23,399 nt of DNA from Caldithrix sp964532875 (GTDB taxonomy: Bacteria > Calditrichota > Calditrichia > Calditrichales > Calditrichaceae), in the NCBI GenBank assembly GCA_964532875.1, contig CAZHIZ010000041.1, forward strand, positions 1 to 23,399, written 5' to 3'. The stretch's first letter is position 1. Each line of letters begins with the position of its first letter. The translations under genes and the position numbers were made by a program. This document shows positions 14,272 through 22,399 of the stretch, one piece after another. The notes below the pieces were generated by a model that searched no databases, was not told where the DNA came from, and saw only the letters and a program-made list of their open reading frames with translations.

Positions 14272-14697
14272 TTAAGCGTTTTTTATTTTAGTGCGGTACA
14301 ATTCGTAAAATGCGCTTTTGATTTCATCGCGCACGCGACGGAATACGGCCAAAACCTCTTCTTCCGTACCGCTGGCTAAGGCCGGGTCTTCGAATCCGAT
14401 GTGCAAACGATTTTTAACCTTGCCCAAAAACACCGGACAGGTTTCACGGGCGTCGTCGCAAACCGTGATGACATAGTCGAAAGAATCCTTTAAAAATTGA
14501 TCCACGCGCTTGGGTTTTCCCCTGGAAATGTCGATGCCAACTTCGCGCATGACCTGAATGGCTTTGGGGTGTACCTCAGCCGAAGGATTCGTACCGGCCG
14601 AGTAAACTTGCAAATGCGCATCAAATGATTTCAAAAATCCTTCCGCCATTTGACTGCGGCAGGAATTGCCGGTACAAAGCACCAGAATTTTAGTCAT
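14272..14697 (-). CDS. arsC: Thioredoxin-coupled arsenate reductase (LMW phosphatase fold)
   Basis: A 141-residue enzyme of the low-molecular-weight tyrosine phosphatase fold that reduces arsenate to arsenite. The P-loop C8-T-G-N-S-C13-R14-S is complete. The cascade cysteines C80 and C87 (TVCDDARETCPVF) match the three-Cys mechanism of Staphylococcus aureus and Bacillus ArsC (C10, C82, C89), which is recycled by thioredoxin, and FEDPA supplies the general-acid Asp. CAGGAG precedes the ATG. The gene stands alone, convergent with the three-gene operon, with a promoter-like pair upstream. No arsenite pump (ArsB/Acr3) is in the window; one elsewhere would be needed for resistance. Confidence 0.95.
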   Translation of the reverse strand: MTKILVLCTGNSCRSQMAEGFLKSFDAHLQVYSAGTNPSAEVHPKAIQVMREVGIDISRGKPKRVDQFLKDSFDYVITVCDDARETCPVFLGKVKNRLHIGFEDPALASGTEEEVLAVFRRVRDEIKSAFYELYRTKIKNA

Positions 14698-14741
14698 ACC
14701 CGCTCCTGAGTTTGTGGGCTGTACGGTTCGTAAATGGGCGA

Positions 14742-14770
14742 AATATACGGGAAAATGACAAAGTGCGCAA
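14742..14770 (-). promoter_or_regulatory. Candidate promoter of arsC
   Basis: On the minus strand TTGCGC (-35-like) and TATATT (-10-like) are separated by 17 bases and lie about 45 bases upstream of the arsC ATG. The boxes differ from consensus at two and one positions. Confidence 0.35.
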
Positions 14771-14851
14771 ATGAGATTGCGTCCGGACTGACGGAGTAAC
14801 TTCCTGAGCTTTTATTTTTCTTAGCCGGGAAACGATTTTTCGGTCTTACCA

Positions 14852-14877
14852 AACCCGGCAAGCCAGCACTAAAAAAT
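14852..14877 (+). repeat. 26-bp direct repeat, copy 1
   Basis: This segment (containing CCCGGCAAGC then AGCACTAAAAAAT) recurs at 15995-16020 with a single C/T difference. Both copies are followed, within about 40 bases, by TTATCAGGT. The pair marks the two ends of the repeat island. Confidence 0.85.
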
Positions 14878-14915
14878 ATTTTGCCAAAAAATGGCAGGAA
14901 ATAATTTATCAGGTA

Positions 14916-14953
14916 CTATTGAATTAGGGAAGGAATTTAGGGAAGGGTAAACC
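14916..14953 (+). repeat. 38-bp direct repeat, copy 1
   Basis: CTATTGAATTAGGGAAGG... recurs at 15656-15693 with three substitutions, same orientation. Both copies lead into a low-complexity CTTTAAT/CTTTTGT pyrimidine-rich run. Confidence 0.8.
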
Positions 14954-15011
14954 CACGTTTACCTTTAATCTTTAATCTTTAATCTTTTGTCTTTTTTGCA
15001 CCCTTTCTGTC

Positions 15012-15148
15012 TTCGACGTTGCGTCGAAAGCCGCATCTTCGATCCGTCAAAAGCCGGATTTTCAATTCGTCAAAGGCCGGATCTTCGATCAGTCGAAAGC
15101 CTGATCTACGATACGTCAAGGGCCGTATCTTCGACCCGTCGAAGACAC
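15012..15148 (+). repeat. Tandem array of 23-bp hairpin units with covarying stems
   Basis: Successive units start at 15012 (26 bases, three extra), 15038, 15061, 15084 and 15107 (23 bases each), with a truncated one at 15130. Each unit is TTC or TAC, a stem strand, an 8-base loop of form TC(A/G)A(A/G)(A/G)GC, and the opposing stem strand. Stem pairs differ between units but remain complementary: ATCCG/CGGAT, ATTCG/CGGAT (one G-T pair), GATCAG/CTGATC, GATACG/CGTATC. Such compensatory change suggests that the folded form matters. There are no CRISPR-like unique spacers. Confidence 0.85.
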
Positions 15149-15169
15149 CTTCCCCTCATAGGGGAAGGT
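15147..15169 (+). repeat. ACCTTCCCC hairpin directly after the array
   Basis: Perfect 9-bp arms ACCTTCCCC and GGGGAAGGT with a 5-base loop. It is related to hairpins at 2-22 and 15526-15555. It overlaps the end of the hairpin array and has no T-run, so it is a repeat element, not an evident terminator. Confidence 0.75.
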
Positions 15170-15264
15170 ACGATGGGTGTAGGTATTTGCTCGTTATTAA
15201 AAATAATTGCGAATTTGGTAGATATCCTTCATCAAATTTTGCAGGGATGGACGGGGTGGGTTCT

Positions 15265-15555
15265 TACCGGCCTGTCATTCCGATCCCCGCGAAGCGGGAA
15301 GAGGAATCCCTTGCAAGCTTTTGGGCTTACTGCTCGGAATAACAAAGGGATTTCTCGTCGTTCCGATCCTCGGAACTCCTCGAAATGACACATCGATTTG
15401 CAGGAAATAGTCCCTCGCGCAGATTCCGAGGATGCACGCAGACTTGCCGCCCCATTTTCTATTCAACGATTCAACCGTTCAACTATTAAAACCCATCCCG
15501 CCCTCGACGCTTTGCGTCTCGGGCACCCTTCCCTACCGAAAGCGGCAGGGAAGGG
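15265..15555 (-). repeat. Right copy of the ~280-bp inverted repeat
   Basis: Reverse-complement partner of 1-290. It includes the 85-base identical block at 15327-15411, the GACGC/GCGTC hairpin near 15500-15525 and, at its outer end (15526-15555), a hairpin of CCCTTCCCT arms with a 12-base loop. It may be a dispersed intergenic element or a site for homologous recombination with the left copy. Confidence 0.85.
15273..15390. repeat. TGTCATT-bounded 118-bp MITE-like unit
   Basis: Starts TGTCATTCCGA and ends TCGAAATGACA, imperfect terminal inverted repeats, with a small GCGAAGC hairpin near the left end. The corresponding unit in the left copy is about 164-280. No transposase is present, so mobility would have to be non-autonomous. 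Confidence 0.6.
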
Positions 15556-15655
15556 AAATTCCATCTGTGCAATTTCCACCTTTGATAAACATGATTTTTT
15601 GAACCTCGTAAAATTCTCTGTTCCACCAAACCGCCACAGCTCCAAAGTTATTCCC

Positions 15656-15693
15656 CTATTGAATTTGGGAAAGAATTTAGGGATAGGTAAACC
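15656..15693 (+). repeat. 38-bp direct repeat, copy 2
   Basis: Second copy of 14916-14953 with three substitutions, again followed by pyrimidine-rich low-complexity DNA (15707-15755, repeated CTTTTGT). Confidence 0.8.
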
Positions 15694-15929
15694 ACCGGAT
15701 TCCTTTTTCATTTTTCTTTTTTCTTTGTTTTTTTGTCTTTTGTCTTTTGTCTTTCCAAAACCCATCCCGCCTAGGCACTGCGTATAGAGGAAATAAATGC
15801 CCGTGGCTCTAACGAATTTGTGCTATTGTCCAACGTTGGGGCCCCCTCCTTTCAAATTTTGCAGCGAGGGGCGGGGGTGGGTTTTGGTGCAAATTTCACA
15901 GATTCGGCTACTGCCGCACCAGTTCTCCC

Positions 15930-15965
15930 GCCTTTGTCGGATCGAAGATTCGGCTTTTGACGGGC
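15930..15965 (-). repeat. Degenerate inverted copy of two hairpin-array units
   Basis: On the minus strand it reads GCCCGTCAAAAGCCGAATC then TTCGATCCGACAAAGGCGG, matching the unit pattern of 15012-15148 but with the stem complementarity mostly lost. Confidence 0.65.
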
Positions 15966-15994
15966 CAGTTCCCAGTTCCCAATTCCCAATTCCT

Positions 15995-16020
15995 AACCCG
16001 GCAAGCTAGCACTAAAAAAT
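15995..16020 (+). repeat. 26-bp direct repeat, copy 2
   Basis: Second copy of 14852-14877 with one substitution. It is preceded by a tandem CCCAGTT/CCCAATT run at about 15970-15992. Confidence 0.85.
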
Positions 16021-16096
16021 GTCTTGTTCTTATCAGGTCAACAGGTACAATAACTTGGCGGGCCCATGGCAGGATTGGCCATAATGACCGTTGCGT

Positions 16097-17002
16097 TTAA
16101 TTACGGCCTTCTCTTTGTAATTGTCGTTTACTGGCATGTTCTTCCTTAAAATCCGCATTAATGAAAATGTCGCCGAAATGCAGAAAAGCCGCTCGGGAGA
16201 GATCGAACTCGGGAGCCTGACAAATACAGATTTTATCGCTTTCGTAAAACGAGCGGGCAATGCCCAGAGCAATAACAAACCGTTCATGATCACAAAAAGC
16301 CAGTAAACGTCCCCGCATGCTTTGCACGGTGTAGCGTTCCGGCAATGAACCGCAAAGGGCCAGATGATTTACTTCCAGTACACGAATTTCCTTTCCGTCG
16401 AAAAAGGCGCGGTATTTGGCTTCCCGGTTTTCTTTGCGTACGGGCATGGATCGGGGGCGCACGGCCTGCGAAATGGGCAGGTGCTCCAGGCGAATCGTGG
16501 TGAATTTTTGCAGGGCGTTTTCAAGGCGTTGCAATTCGGACTCGCGTTGCAGGAGAATAACGGTATCGGCCCGTATCATTTCGATCAGCGAAATTTGGTA
16601 TTCCAGGGCCTCCTGTCCGGCTACGTAACCTGACGAGTCGAAAATCATACATTGCGCACCGCTCTTTTCCATTTTTTTCGTTAAACGATGCAGGGCTAAA
16701 AGGAGCACGGCCTGTTTACGATGGGGAGAAGTATCGCCGATAAATCGGCTGAACACATGTTCGGGCTCTTTGGCGCCCGTGGGGTAAAAACCGGCATTCA
16801 CCGTGGTTGGGAGCCCCAAAGTCGATTGCCCGGGATCGGCATCAATGAAAGCGGTCGGTTTAAGTACGGTAAACGTTTCGCTCAGAAAGCGGGCCAGTGT
16901 GCTTTTTCCGCTGTCGGGCCCGCCGACAATGTAAATACGCTTAGCTTCCGTGCTTTGCAAACGTTCCAGTAAGGCATTCCATGAAGGTTCGACATACATC
17001 AT
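16097..17002 (-). CDS. Clp1/Grc3-like P-loop protein, putative polynucleotide 5'-kinase
   Basis: A 301-residue cytoplasmic protein. The Walker A motif GGPDSGKST lies at 27-35, followed at 54-61 by DADPGQST and then LGLP. This D-x-D-x-G-Q-S element is characteristic of the Clp1/Nol9/Grc3 polynucleotide 5'-hydroxyl kinase family, known mainly from RNA processing in eukaryotes and archaea. QCMIFDSSGYV (about 117-127) fits the next conserved strand. The C-terminal 130 residues form a second, uncharacterised domain. The bacterial role is unknown; RNA or DNA 5'-end phosphorylation for repair is a family-based guess. It starts with two consecutive ATG codons and only a weak AAAGAG upstream. It stands alone, with repeat DNA downstream. 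Confidence 0.82.
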   Translation of the reverse strand: MMYVEPSWNALLERLQSTEAKRIYIVGGPDSGKSTLARFLSETFTVLKPTAFIDADPGQSTLGLPTTVNAGFYPTGAKEPEHVFSRFIGDTSPHRKQAVLLLALHRLTKKMEKSGAQCMIFDSSGYVAGQEALEYQISLIEMIRADTVILLQRESELQRLENALQKFTTIRLEHLPISQAVRPRSMPVRKENREAKYRAFFDGKEIRVLEVNHLALCGSLPERYTVQSMRGRLLAFCDHERFVIALGIARSFYESDKICICQAPEFDLSRAAFLHFGDIFINADFKEEHASKRQLQREGRN

Positions 17003-17471
17003 AATATGGCTCTTTCACTGGTTTGACCACTATAAATATAAAACAAAATTCGGCGGAAACGTATTTTTTTGTAAAACAGGCAAAAGCAAAGTGATCTAAT
17101 TTATTAATTTATTTGGAATTAAATCCGTGCTTGATGTGGGAGCATCTCCTTACAATGCGTTTTTTCGGGCTAAAATTAATCGATTTTTTGCGAATGCAAA
17201 CTTCGTGTGCCTCATTTTAGAATCTGCTTTATGAGACATATTTGCATCATCTTGGAAATAAAGGGAAAAATCAGAAACGTCCATTTTCATCTTTTTCCGG
17301 CCTTCATACTAATTTTTGCATGGTAAATGACGACATTAAATAAGTGTTAATTGTATTTGGTTAGATACCATAAAATTTTTTAGTAAATTGTGAGATTGGA
17401 GTAGATTTTAACAAAAAAAGGTTTTAAATTTTATTGAGTTTTTCTTTGTATCATCGATCGAGTCCATTACC
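17003..17471. other. Divergent intergenic region, no gene seen
   Basis: About 470 AT-rich bases between the Clp1-like gene (minus) and the sensor kinase (plus), presumably carrying both promoters. No convincing reading frame, RNA gene, strong palindrome or repeat was found. The only nearby purine tract before the kinase GTG is GATCGAG, a weak ribosome binding site. Confidence 0.5.
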
Positions 17472-20049
17472 GTGAAAAAAAGTTTTTTTATTTTTTTCTG
17501 TATTTTCTTATTGAATTTTATCTTGATGACGGGAAACGGGCAGGCTCAGCTATTGCCCATTAAAACGTTCAATGTCCAGGACGGTTTACCACAATCCCAA
17601 GTTACTGCCATTTTGCAAGATCCGTCGGGTTTCCTTTGGATTGGTACCGATGACGGCCTGGCAAAATTCGACGGATTACGTTTTCGCAATTACAATGCCC
17701 ACAATGGATTAAGCGGAAATAAAGTAACCGCTGCTTACCTGGACGGGGACAGTTTGATTTGGTTTGGGCTGAATCGTTCCGGTATTTCCATTTACCGTAT
17801 TGCCGATGATACATTCCAAAAATTTGTACGTAACGATTCGTTAAATTTGCATCGGATTACCGCCATTTTACGCGATAAGGACGGGGTGGTTTGGATTGGC
17901 AGCGACCAGCACGGATTATTTCGCTATGACGGTCGTTCCATTTGTAATTTGAAGGGGGAAGACGGCATTCCCGACGGGCATATTTCTTTTATTACCACAG
18001 GACCGGATTCCAATTTATGGGTTGGCACGGGACATGGAATCCTTGTTTTTAATCCCCGCCATTACCGCAAAGCGCAAACGTTTCATTATATTACCACAAA
18101 CGACGGTCTGGCCGACAATGAAATCGAAAATATTTTATTCGATCAAAGACATTACGTTTGGATCGGGACGCGCCGTAAAGGTTTGATCCGCGCCCGCTTT
18201 AAGTCAAACATGCCGTTTAGACTGTACGATTTTAGGGTGTTCGATAGCAACGATCATTTGCCCGATAATTGGATTCGTACCATCTGCAAAGACCATTTTG
18301 GCAATATTTGGGTGGGGACGGCAAAAGGTGCGGTACAAATTTTACATCCCGTATCCCAAAGGCAGCGGTTTTTTTCGGTAACTACCGAAAACGGATTGGG
18401 CCACAATACCATTGATGTTATCTTCGAAGACCGGGAAGGATTAATTTGGTTCGGTACCTGGGGCGGAGGCTTGAGCCGATACAAAGGAAAATATTTTGAA
18501 ACCTACACCACCAGGCAGGGCTTACCCGATAATGCGGTCTGGGGAATTTATGAAGATTCCATTCGCACCTTCTGGGTAGGGACTGAAAAAGGATTGGTCG
18601 GTTTTCGCGAGAATAAAAAGCTAAACAAATTAACTTCCCGTTATGTCTTTTCCAAGGGGAACGGTTTGCCTTTTGATTTTATTTTGACGATTGAGGGGGA
18701 TGGCCGCAATGGCTTGTGGTTGGGCAGTTGGGGAGAAGGACTGGCCTATTTTCAACCCTACAAAAAGATAATGAAGCATTACACGGTACGGGACGGCCTG
18801 CCCTCGAATTATGTGGTTTCCATTAAGCGGGATAATCGCGGGAATTTATGGATAGCCACACTCTATGGCGGAATTTCCTATTTTAATCCCAAAAGCGAAA
18901 CATTTACCAATTATAACAAACAAAACGGTTTTCCTTCGAACAAGATTAACTTTATTTACAAAGATCGTGAAGGCAACTTCTGGTTTTTAACGAAAGATGT
19001 GGGCGTGGTGCGTTTCGATGGTAAAGGATTCCGTGTTTTTTCCGGCCCGCATAAAAAATTGGCCTGTGGTGTAACCTGCATGTTTCAGGATACTACGGGC
19101 AATTATTGGTTTGGTACATCTTCTAATGGAGTATTGATAATTAAGCCCGGGTGGGGCGTTATTCACCATTTAACCGAAGCCGATGGTCTGGGTGGTGATA
19201 ACATTTTTATTTTGGCGCCGGATTATCGCGGCCATGTCTGGATCGGCACTAAACGCGGCTTAGACCGTTTTGATCTGCGGGATTCGACCCTGGTTCATTA
19301 CGGTTTTTCGGACGGATTTCTTTGCCTGGAACCGGATCAGAATGCCTATTTAAGCGACAGCCAAGGGCATTACTGGTTCGGGGGAATCGGCGGTGTCACA
19401 CGCTATTTACCGGAATACGATGTTGTAAAAAAGATATTTCCCAAAATTGCTCTGGATAAAGTAGCTCTCTTTTTCGGTGAGAAAAAAATACCGTACAATC
19501 ACCATTTAAATTACAAAGATAATCATTTGACATTTTATTTTACCGGGCTTTCTTTGCGGGATCCCGGAAAAATAAAATATGCGTTTAAATTACTGGGATT
19601 CGACAAGAATTGGTCGCCTTTAACGGCCAATCGTTTCGTGACCTATTCCAATTTGCCGCCGGGAAATTATGTCTTTATGGTGAAAGCCCGCAATGCGCAA
19701 GGCGTTTGGAGTAAAAATCCGGCCCTTTTTTCCTTTACGATCGAATCACCTTTTTGGATGCATTCCTATTTTTTTCTAATCACCATCATTCTATTAATGG
19801 CTTTAGTTTATGGTGTGTTCCGCTGGCGTACGCGAAACATACAAAAGCAAAATATTCTATTGGAACGAAAAGTAAAATCGCGTACGGCCGAATTGGAAAA
19901 GATTACCCGCAATTTGAAAAAAGCGTATGCTTCATTAAAAGAGAGTGAAGGTAAATTCCGTATATTGACCGAAACGATGAGTTCGGCCGTTTTTATTTAT
20001 AAGAGCAATCAATTTGTTTATGTAAATCATGCCACGGTCGTTTTAACCG
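17472..20049 (+). CDS. Hybrid sensor histidine kinase, N-terminal part (double propeller sensor)
   Basis: First 859 residues of one large kinase cut by a scaffold gap. Residues 1-25 are a signal peptide (ending GQA before Gln). Then come 14 two-component propeller repeats, each with a WIGT/WFGT-type core (from FLWIGTDDG to YWFGGIGG), enough for two seven-bladed propellers in the periplasm. A Y_Y_Y domain follows (about 665-750: YAFKLLGFDKNWSPL, SNLPPGNYVFMVKARN), then a membrane helix at about 766-786, a cytoplasmic coiled coil (ERKVKSRTAELEKI) and the start of the first PAS domain. This layout is shared with Bacteroidota HTCS sensors that detect periplasmic carbohydrates or other ligands. 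The ligand here is unknown. The start is GTG with a weak ribosome binding site. Confidence 0.92.
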
Positions 20050-20204
20050 NNNNNNNNNNNNNNNNNNNNNNNNNNNNNNNNNNNNNNNNNNNNNNNNNNN
20101 NNNNNNNNNNNNNNNNNNNNNNNNNNNNNNNNNNNNNNNNNNNNNNNNNATTTATAAGAGCAATCAATTTGTTTATGTAAATCATGCCACGGTCGTTTTA
20201 ACCG
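19995..20204. other. Scaffold gap (100 N) with 55-bp identical flanks
   Basis: Positions 20050-20149 are N. The 55 bases before the gap (19995-20049) are identical to the 55 after it (20150-20204), and both copies are in the same reading frame when they are merged. The two contigs therefore almost certainly overlap, and the true sequence has no gap. Merging them restores one reading frame from 17472 to 22399. Confidence 0.95.
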
Positions 20205-22399
20205 GATATTCCATCGATGAATTGTTAACGATGAATTTTTGGGATATCGTACACCCGGATTTTAAGGAGACCATCCGCCAACGCGGATTTGCCCGACAAA
20301 AAGGCGAGAATGTACCTAATCGATACGAATTTAAAATCGTACGCAAAAACGGGGAAGAACGCTGGATCGATTTTACGGCGGGTACAATTGAATTTGAAGG
20401 CCAACCGGCAGCCATCGGCACGGCTTTTGATATTACCGATCGAAAAAAAGCCGAACAGGCGGTAAAAGAAAACGAATTGCAACTTAGAACTTTGATCAAT
20501 GCCATGCCGGATATTGTTTGTTTTAAGGACGGGCAAGGACGTTGGCTCGAGGCCAATGCATTTGATCTGAAACTCTTTGAGATCGAAACGATCCCCTACA
20601 AGGGTAAAACGGATTCGGAATTGGCGCCCTACAGTCCTTTTTATCGGGAGGCGTTTTTAACGTGCGAGGCAACGGACGAAGAAACCTGGCAAAAGGGCAC
20701 GCTGACCAGAAATGAAGAAAAAATACCACAGCGGGACGGCAGTTTTAAGATTTTTGATGTGATCAAAGTGCCCATATTTAACGAAGATGGTTCGCGCAAG
20801 GGGTTGGTTGTTCTGGGGCGCGATATTACGGAGAAGAAAAAGGTGGAACAGGCTCTTCGTGAAGAAAAAGAACGATTGAGCGCCATTTTGAGCAGTATTC
20901 ACGAAGGATTAATTGCTACGGACGAAAAATACAATATTTTGTTTTTGAACCAGTATGCGCGTGAATTGATCGGGCAGGATGAAAAAGAAATTTTAAATAA
21001 GAATATTGAGGAATTAAACATTATTCAGACCTCTTCTTGCCGCAAAATGGATTTGCAAAATATTAAAGAGACCTTGCAAAAAGGAGAAATTTATCATCCC
21101 GATCGATTGGTAGAAATCGATACCTCCGACGGCCGCCATTTGTTATTGGATGCCACCTGTTCTCCCATTGTGAATCCCAACGCTTCCAAAAAAGTAAGCG
21201 GAGTCGTTATCACCTTCCGAGATGTCTCGGAGCAGAAAAAGCTCGAGGAAGAATTGTTTAAAGCGCGTAAGCTGGAATCGCTGGCTATTTTGGCCGGTGG
21301 ACTGGCGCATGATTTCAACAACATTCTAACTGCCATTATCGGGAACTTATCTTTAGTTAAATTGCGCTTAAACGGTACAAATTGCCCATCCAAATTGTTG
21401 GACTTACTGGAAAAAGCGGAAACCGCCTCCTTGCGTGCGCAGGGATTAACCCAGCAATTGCTGACCTTTTCCAAAGGGGGCGCCCCGGTTAAAAAGGCCT
21501 CCACCATTCAGGAATTGATTTCGAGTACGGTGGAATTCACGTTACGCGGTTCCAAGATTCGCTATGAAATGATCCTTCCTTCCGATCTCTGGGCCGTTGA
21601 AGTGGATGAAGGTCAAATTAGCCAGGTGCTTAACAATTTGACCATTAATGCCCTCCAGGCCATGCCCGAGGGAGGCAAATTTTATGTGCAGGCGGAAAAT
21701 GTGCGACTCGAGAACGACAGTTCGCTTCCTTTGCCGGCCGGTAAGTACGTGAAGATTTCTTTGAAAGATACGGGTTCCGGGATTCCGCCGGAAATTTTGC
21801 CCCGTATTTTCGATCCCTATTTTACAACCAAGAAGAAGGGGAGCGGGCTGGGCCTGGCTTCCACCTATTCCATTATCAAAAAACACGGCGGCCATATTAC
21901 GGTAAACTCCGAGGTGAATAAAGGGACGGAATTTGTCTTTTATCTTCCGGCTTCCGATGCGCGGGTCGAGGAAAATAAAGACGCTCAACGGAAAATAGAT
22001 GCCAGCGTACAAAATGCCCGTATTCTAATTATGGATGACGAAGACAATATTCGTGAACTGGTCAAAGAGATTCTGCAAGGCGCCGGATTTGAAGTGCTGG
22101 AAGCCCGTAATGGACGGGAGGCTATTGACCTGTTTGAAAAATATCGGCAAAACGGACAAAATATCGATTTGGTCATATTGGATTTAACGGTGCCCGGTGG
22201 CCTTGGCGGAAAAAAGGTCATTGAAATTCTGCGGGAGAAAGATGACCATATTCGAGCGATTGTCTCCAGCGGCTATTCCAATGACCCCATCATGGCCAAC
22301 TATCGTGATTACGGCTTTGACGGTGTTGTGGCCAAGCCCTACCAGGCCGATAAACTAATCATTGCCGTGCAACAGGTTTTGAATCAAAAAAGTCATTAA
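20150..22399 (+). CDS. Hybrid sensor histidine kinase, C-terminal part (PAS, HisKA, HATPase, receiver)
   Basis: Continuation of the kinase begun at 17472; after merging the duplicated 55 bases the whole protein has 1590 residues. This part completes PAS 1 (GYSIDELLTMNFWDIVHPDF) and adds PAS 2 (INAMPDIVCFKDGQGRWLEA) and PAS 3 (LSSIHEGLIATDEKYNILFL). HisKA follows with the phospho-acceptor H1228 in GGLAHDFNN, then HATPase with the N box (LNNLTINALQAMPEG) and G boxes (DTGSGIPP, KGSGLGLAS). A C-terminal receiver has an acidic pocket at MDDED and the phospho-acceptor D1519 in VILDLTVPGG. No DNA-binding output domain follows, unlike classical HTCS proteins, so phosphate must pass to a partner not encoded next door. 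Its stop codon shares TTAA with the convergent acetyltransferase stop. Confidence 0.93.
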   Translation: MYKSNQFVYVNHATVVLTGYSIDELLTMNFWDIVHPDFKETIRQRGFARQKGENVPNRYEFKIVRKNGEERWIDFTAGTIEFEGQPAAIGTAFDITDRKKAEQAVKENELQLRTLINAMPDIVCFKDGQGRWLEANAFDLKLFEIETIPYKGKTDSELAPYSPFYREAFLTCEATDEETWQKGTLTRNEEKIPQRDGSFKIFDVIKVPIFNEDGSRKGLVVLGRDITEKKKVEQALREEKERLSAILSSIHEGLIATDEKYNILFLNQYARELIGQDEKEILNKNIEELNIIQTSSCRKMDLQNIKETLQKGEIYHPDRLVEIDTSDGRHLLLDATCSPIVNPNASKKVSGVVITFRDVSEQKKLEEELFKARKLESLAILAGGLAHDFNNILTAIIGNLSLVKLRLNGTNCPSKLLDLLEKAETASLRAQGLTQQLLTFSKGGAPVKKASTIQELISSTVEFTLRGSKIRYEMILPSDLWAVEVDEGQISQVLNNLTINALQAMPEGGKFYVQAENVRLENDSSLPLPAGKYVKISLKDTGSGIPPEILPRIFDPYFTTKKKGSGLGLASTYSIIKKHGGHITVNSEVNKGTEFVFYLPASDARVEENKDAQRKIDASVQNARILIMDDEDNIRELVKEILQGAGFEVLEARNGREAIDLFEKYRQNGQNIDLVILDLTVPGGLGGKKVIEILREKDDHIRAIVSSGYSNDPIMANYRDYGFDGVVAKPYQADKLIIAVQQVLNQKSH

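Noticed and set aside
1774..14697. Respiratory arsenate reductase system
   Set aside because: There is no ArrA/ArrB molybdopterin enzyme; ArsC is the cytoplasmic detoxification type, and the cytochromes carry no arsenic-specific feature.
15012..15148. CRISPR array
   Set aside because: The 23-bp units are contiguous, with no unique spacers, and no cas gene is present.
14987..16009. Several 60-130-codon frames in the repeat island (14987-15388, 15398-15787, 15797-16009)
   Set aside because: They run through hairpins, inverted repeats and low-complexity DNA and read as translated repeats without conserved motifs.
20050..20180. Natural frameshift or pseudogene in the sensor kinase
   Set aside because: The break is explained by 100 N between identical 55-base flanks; merging restores the frame.
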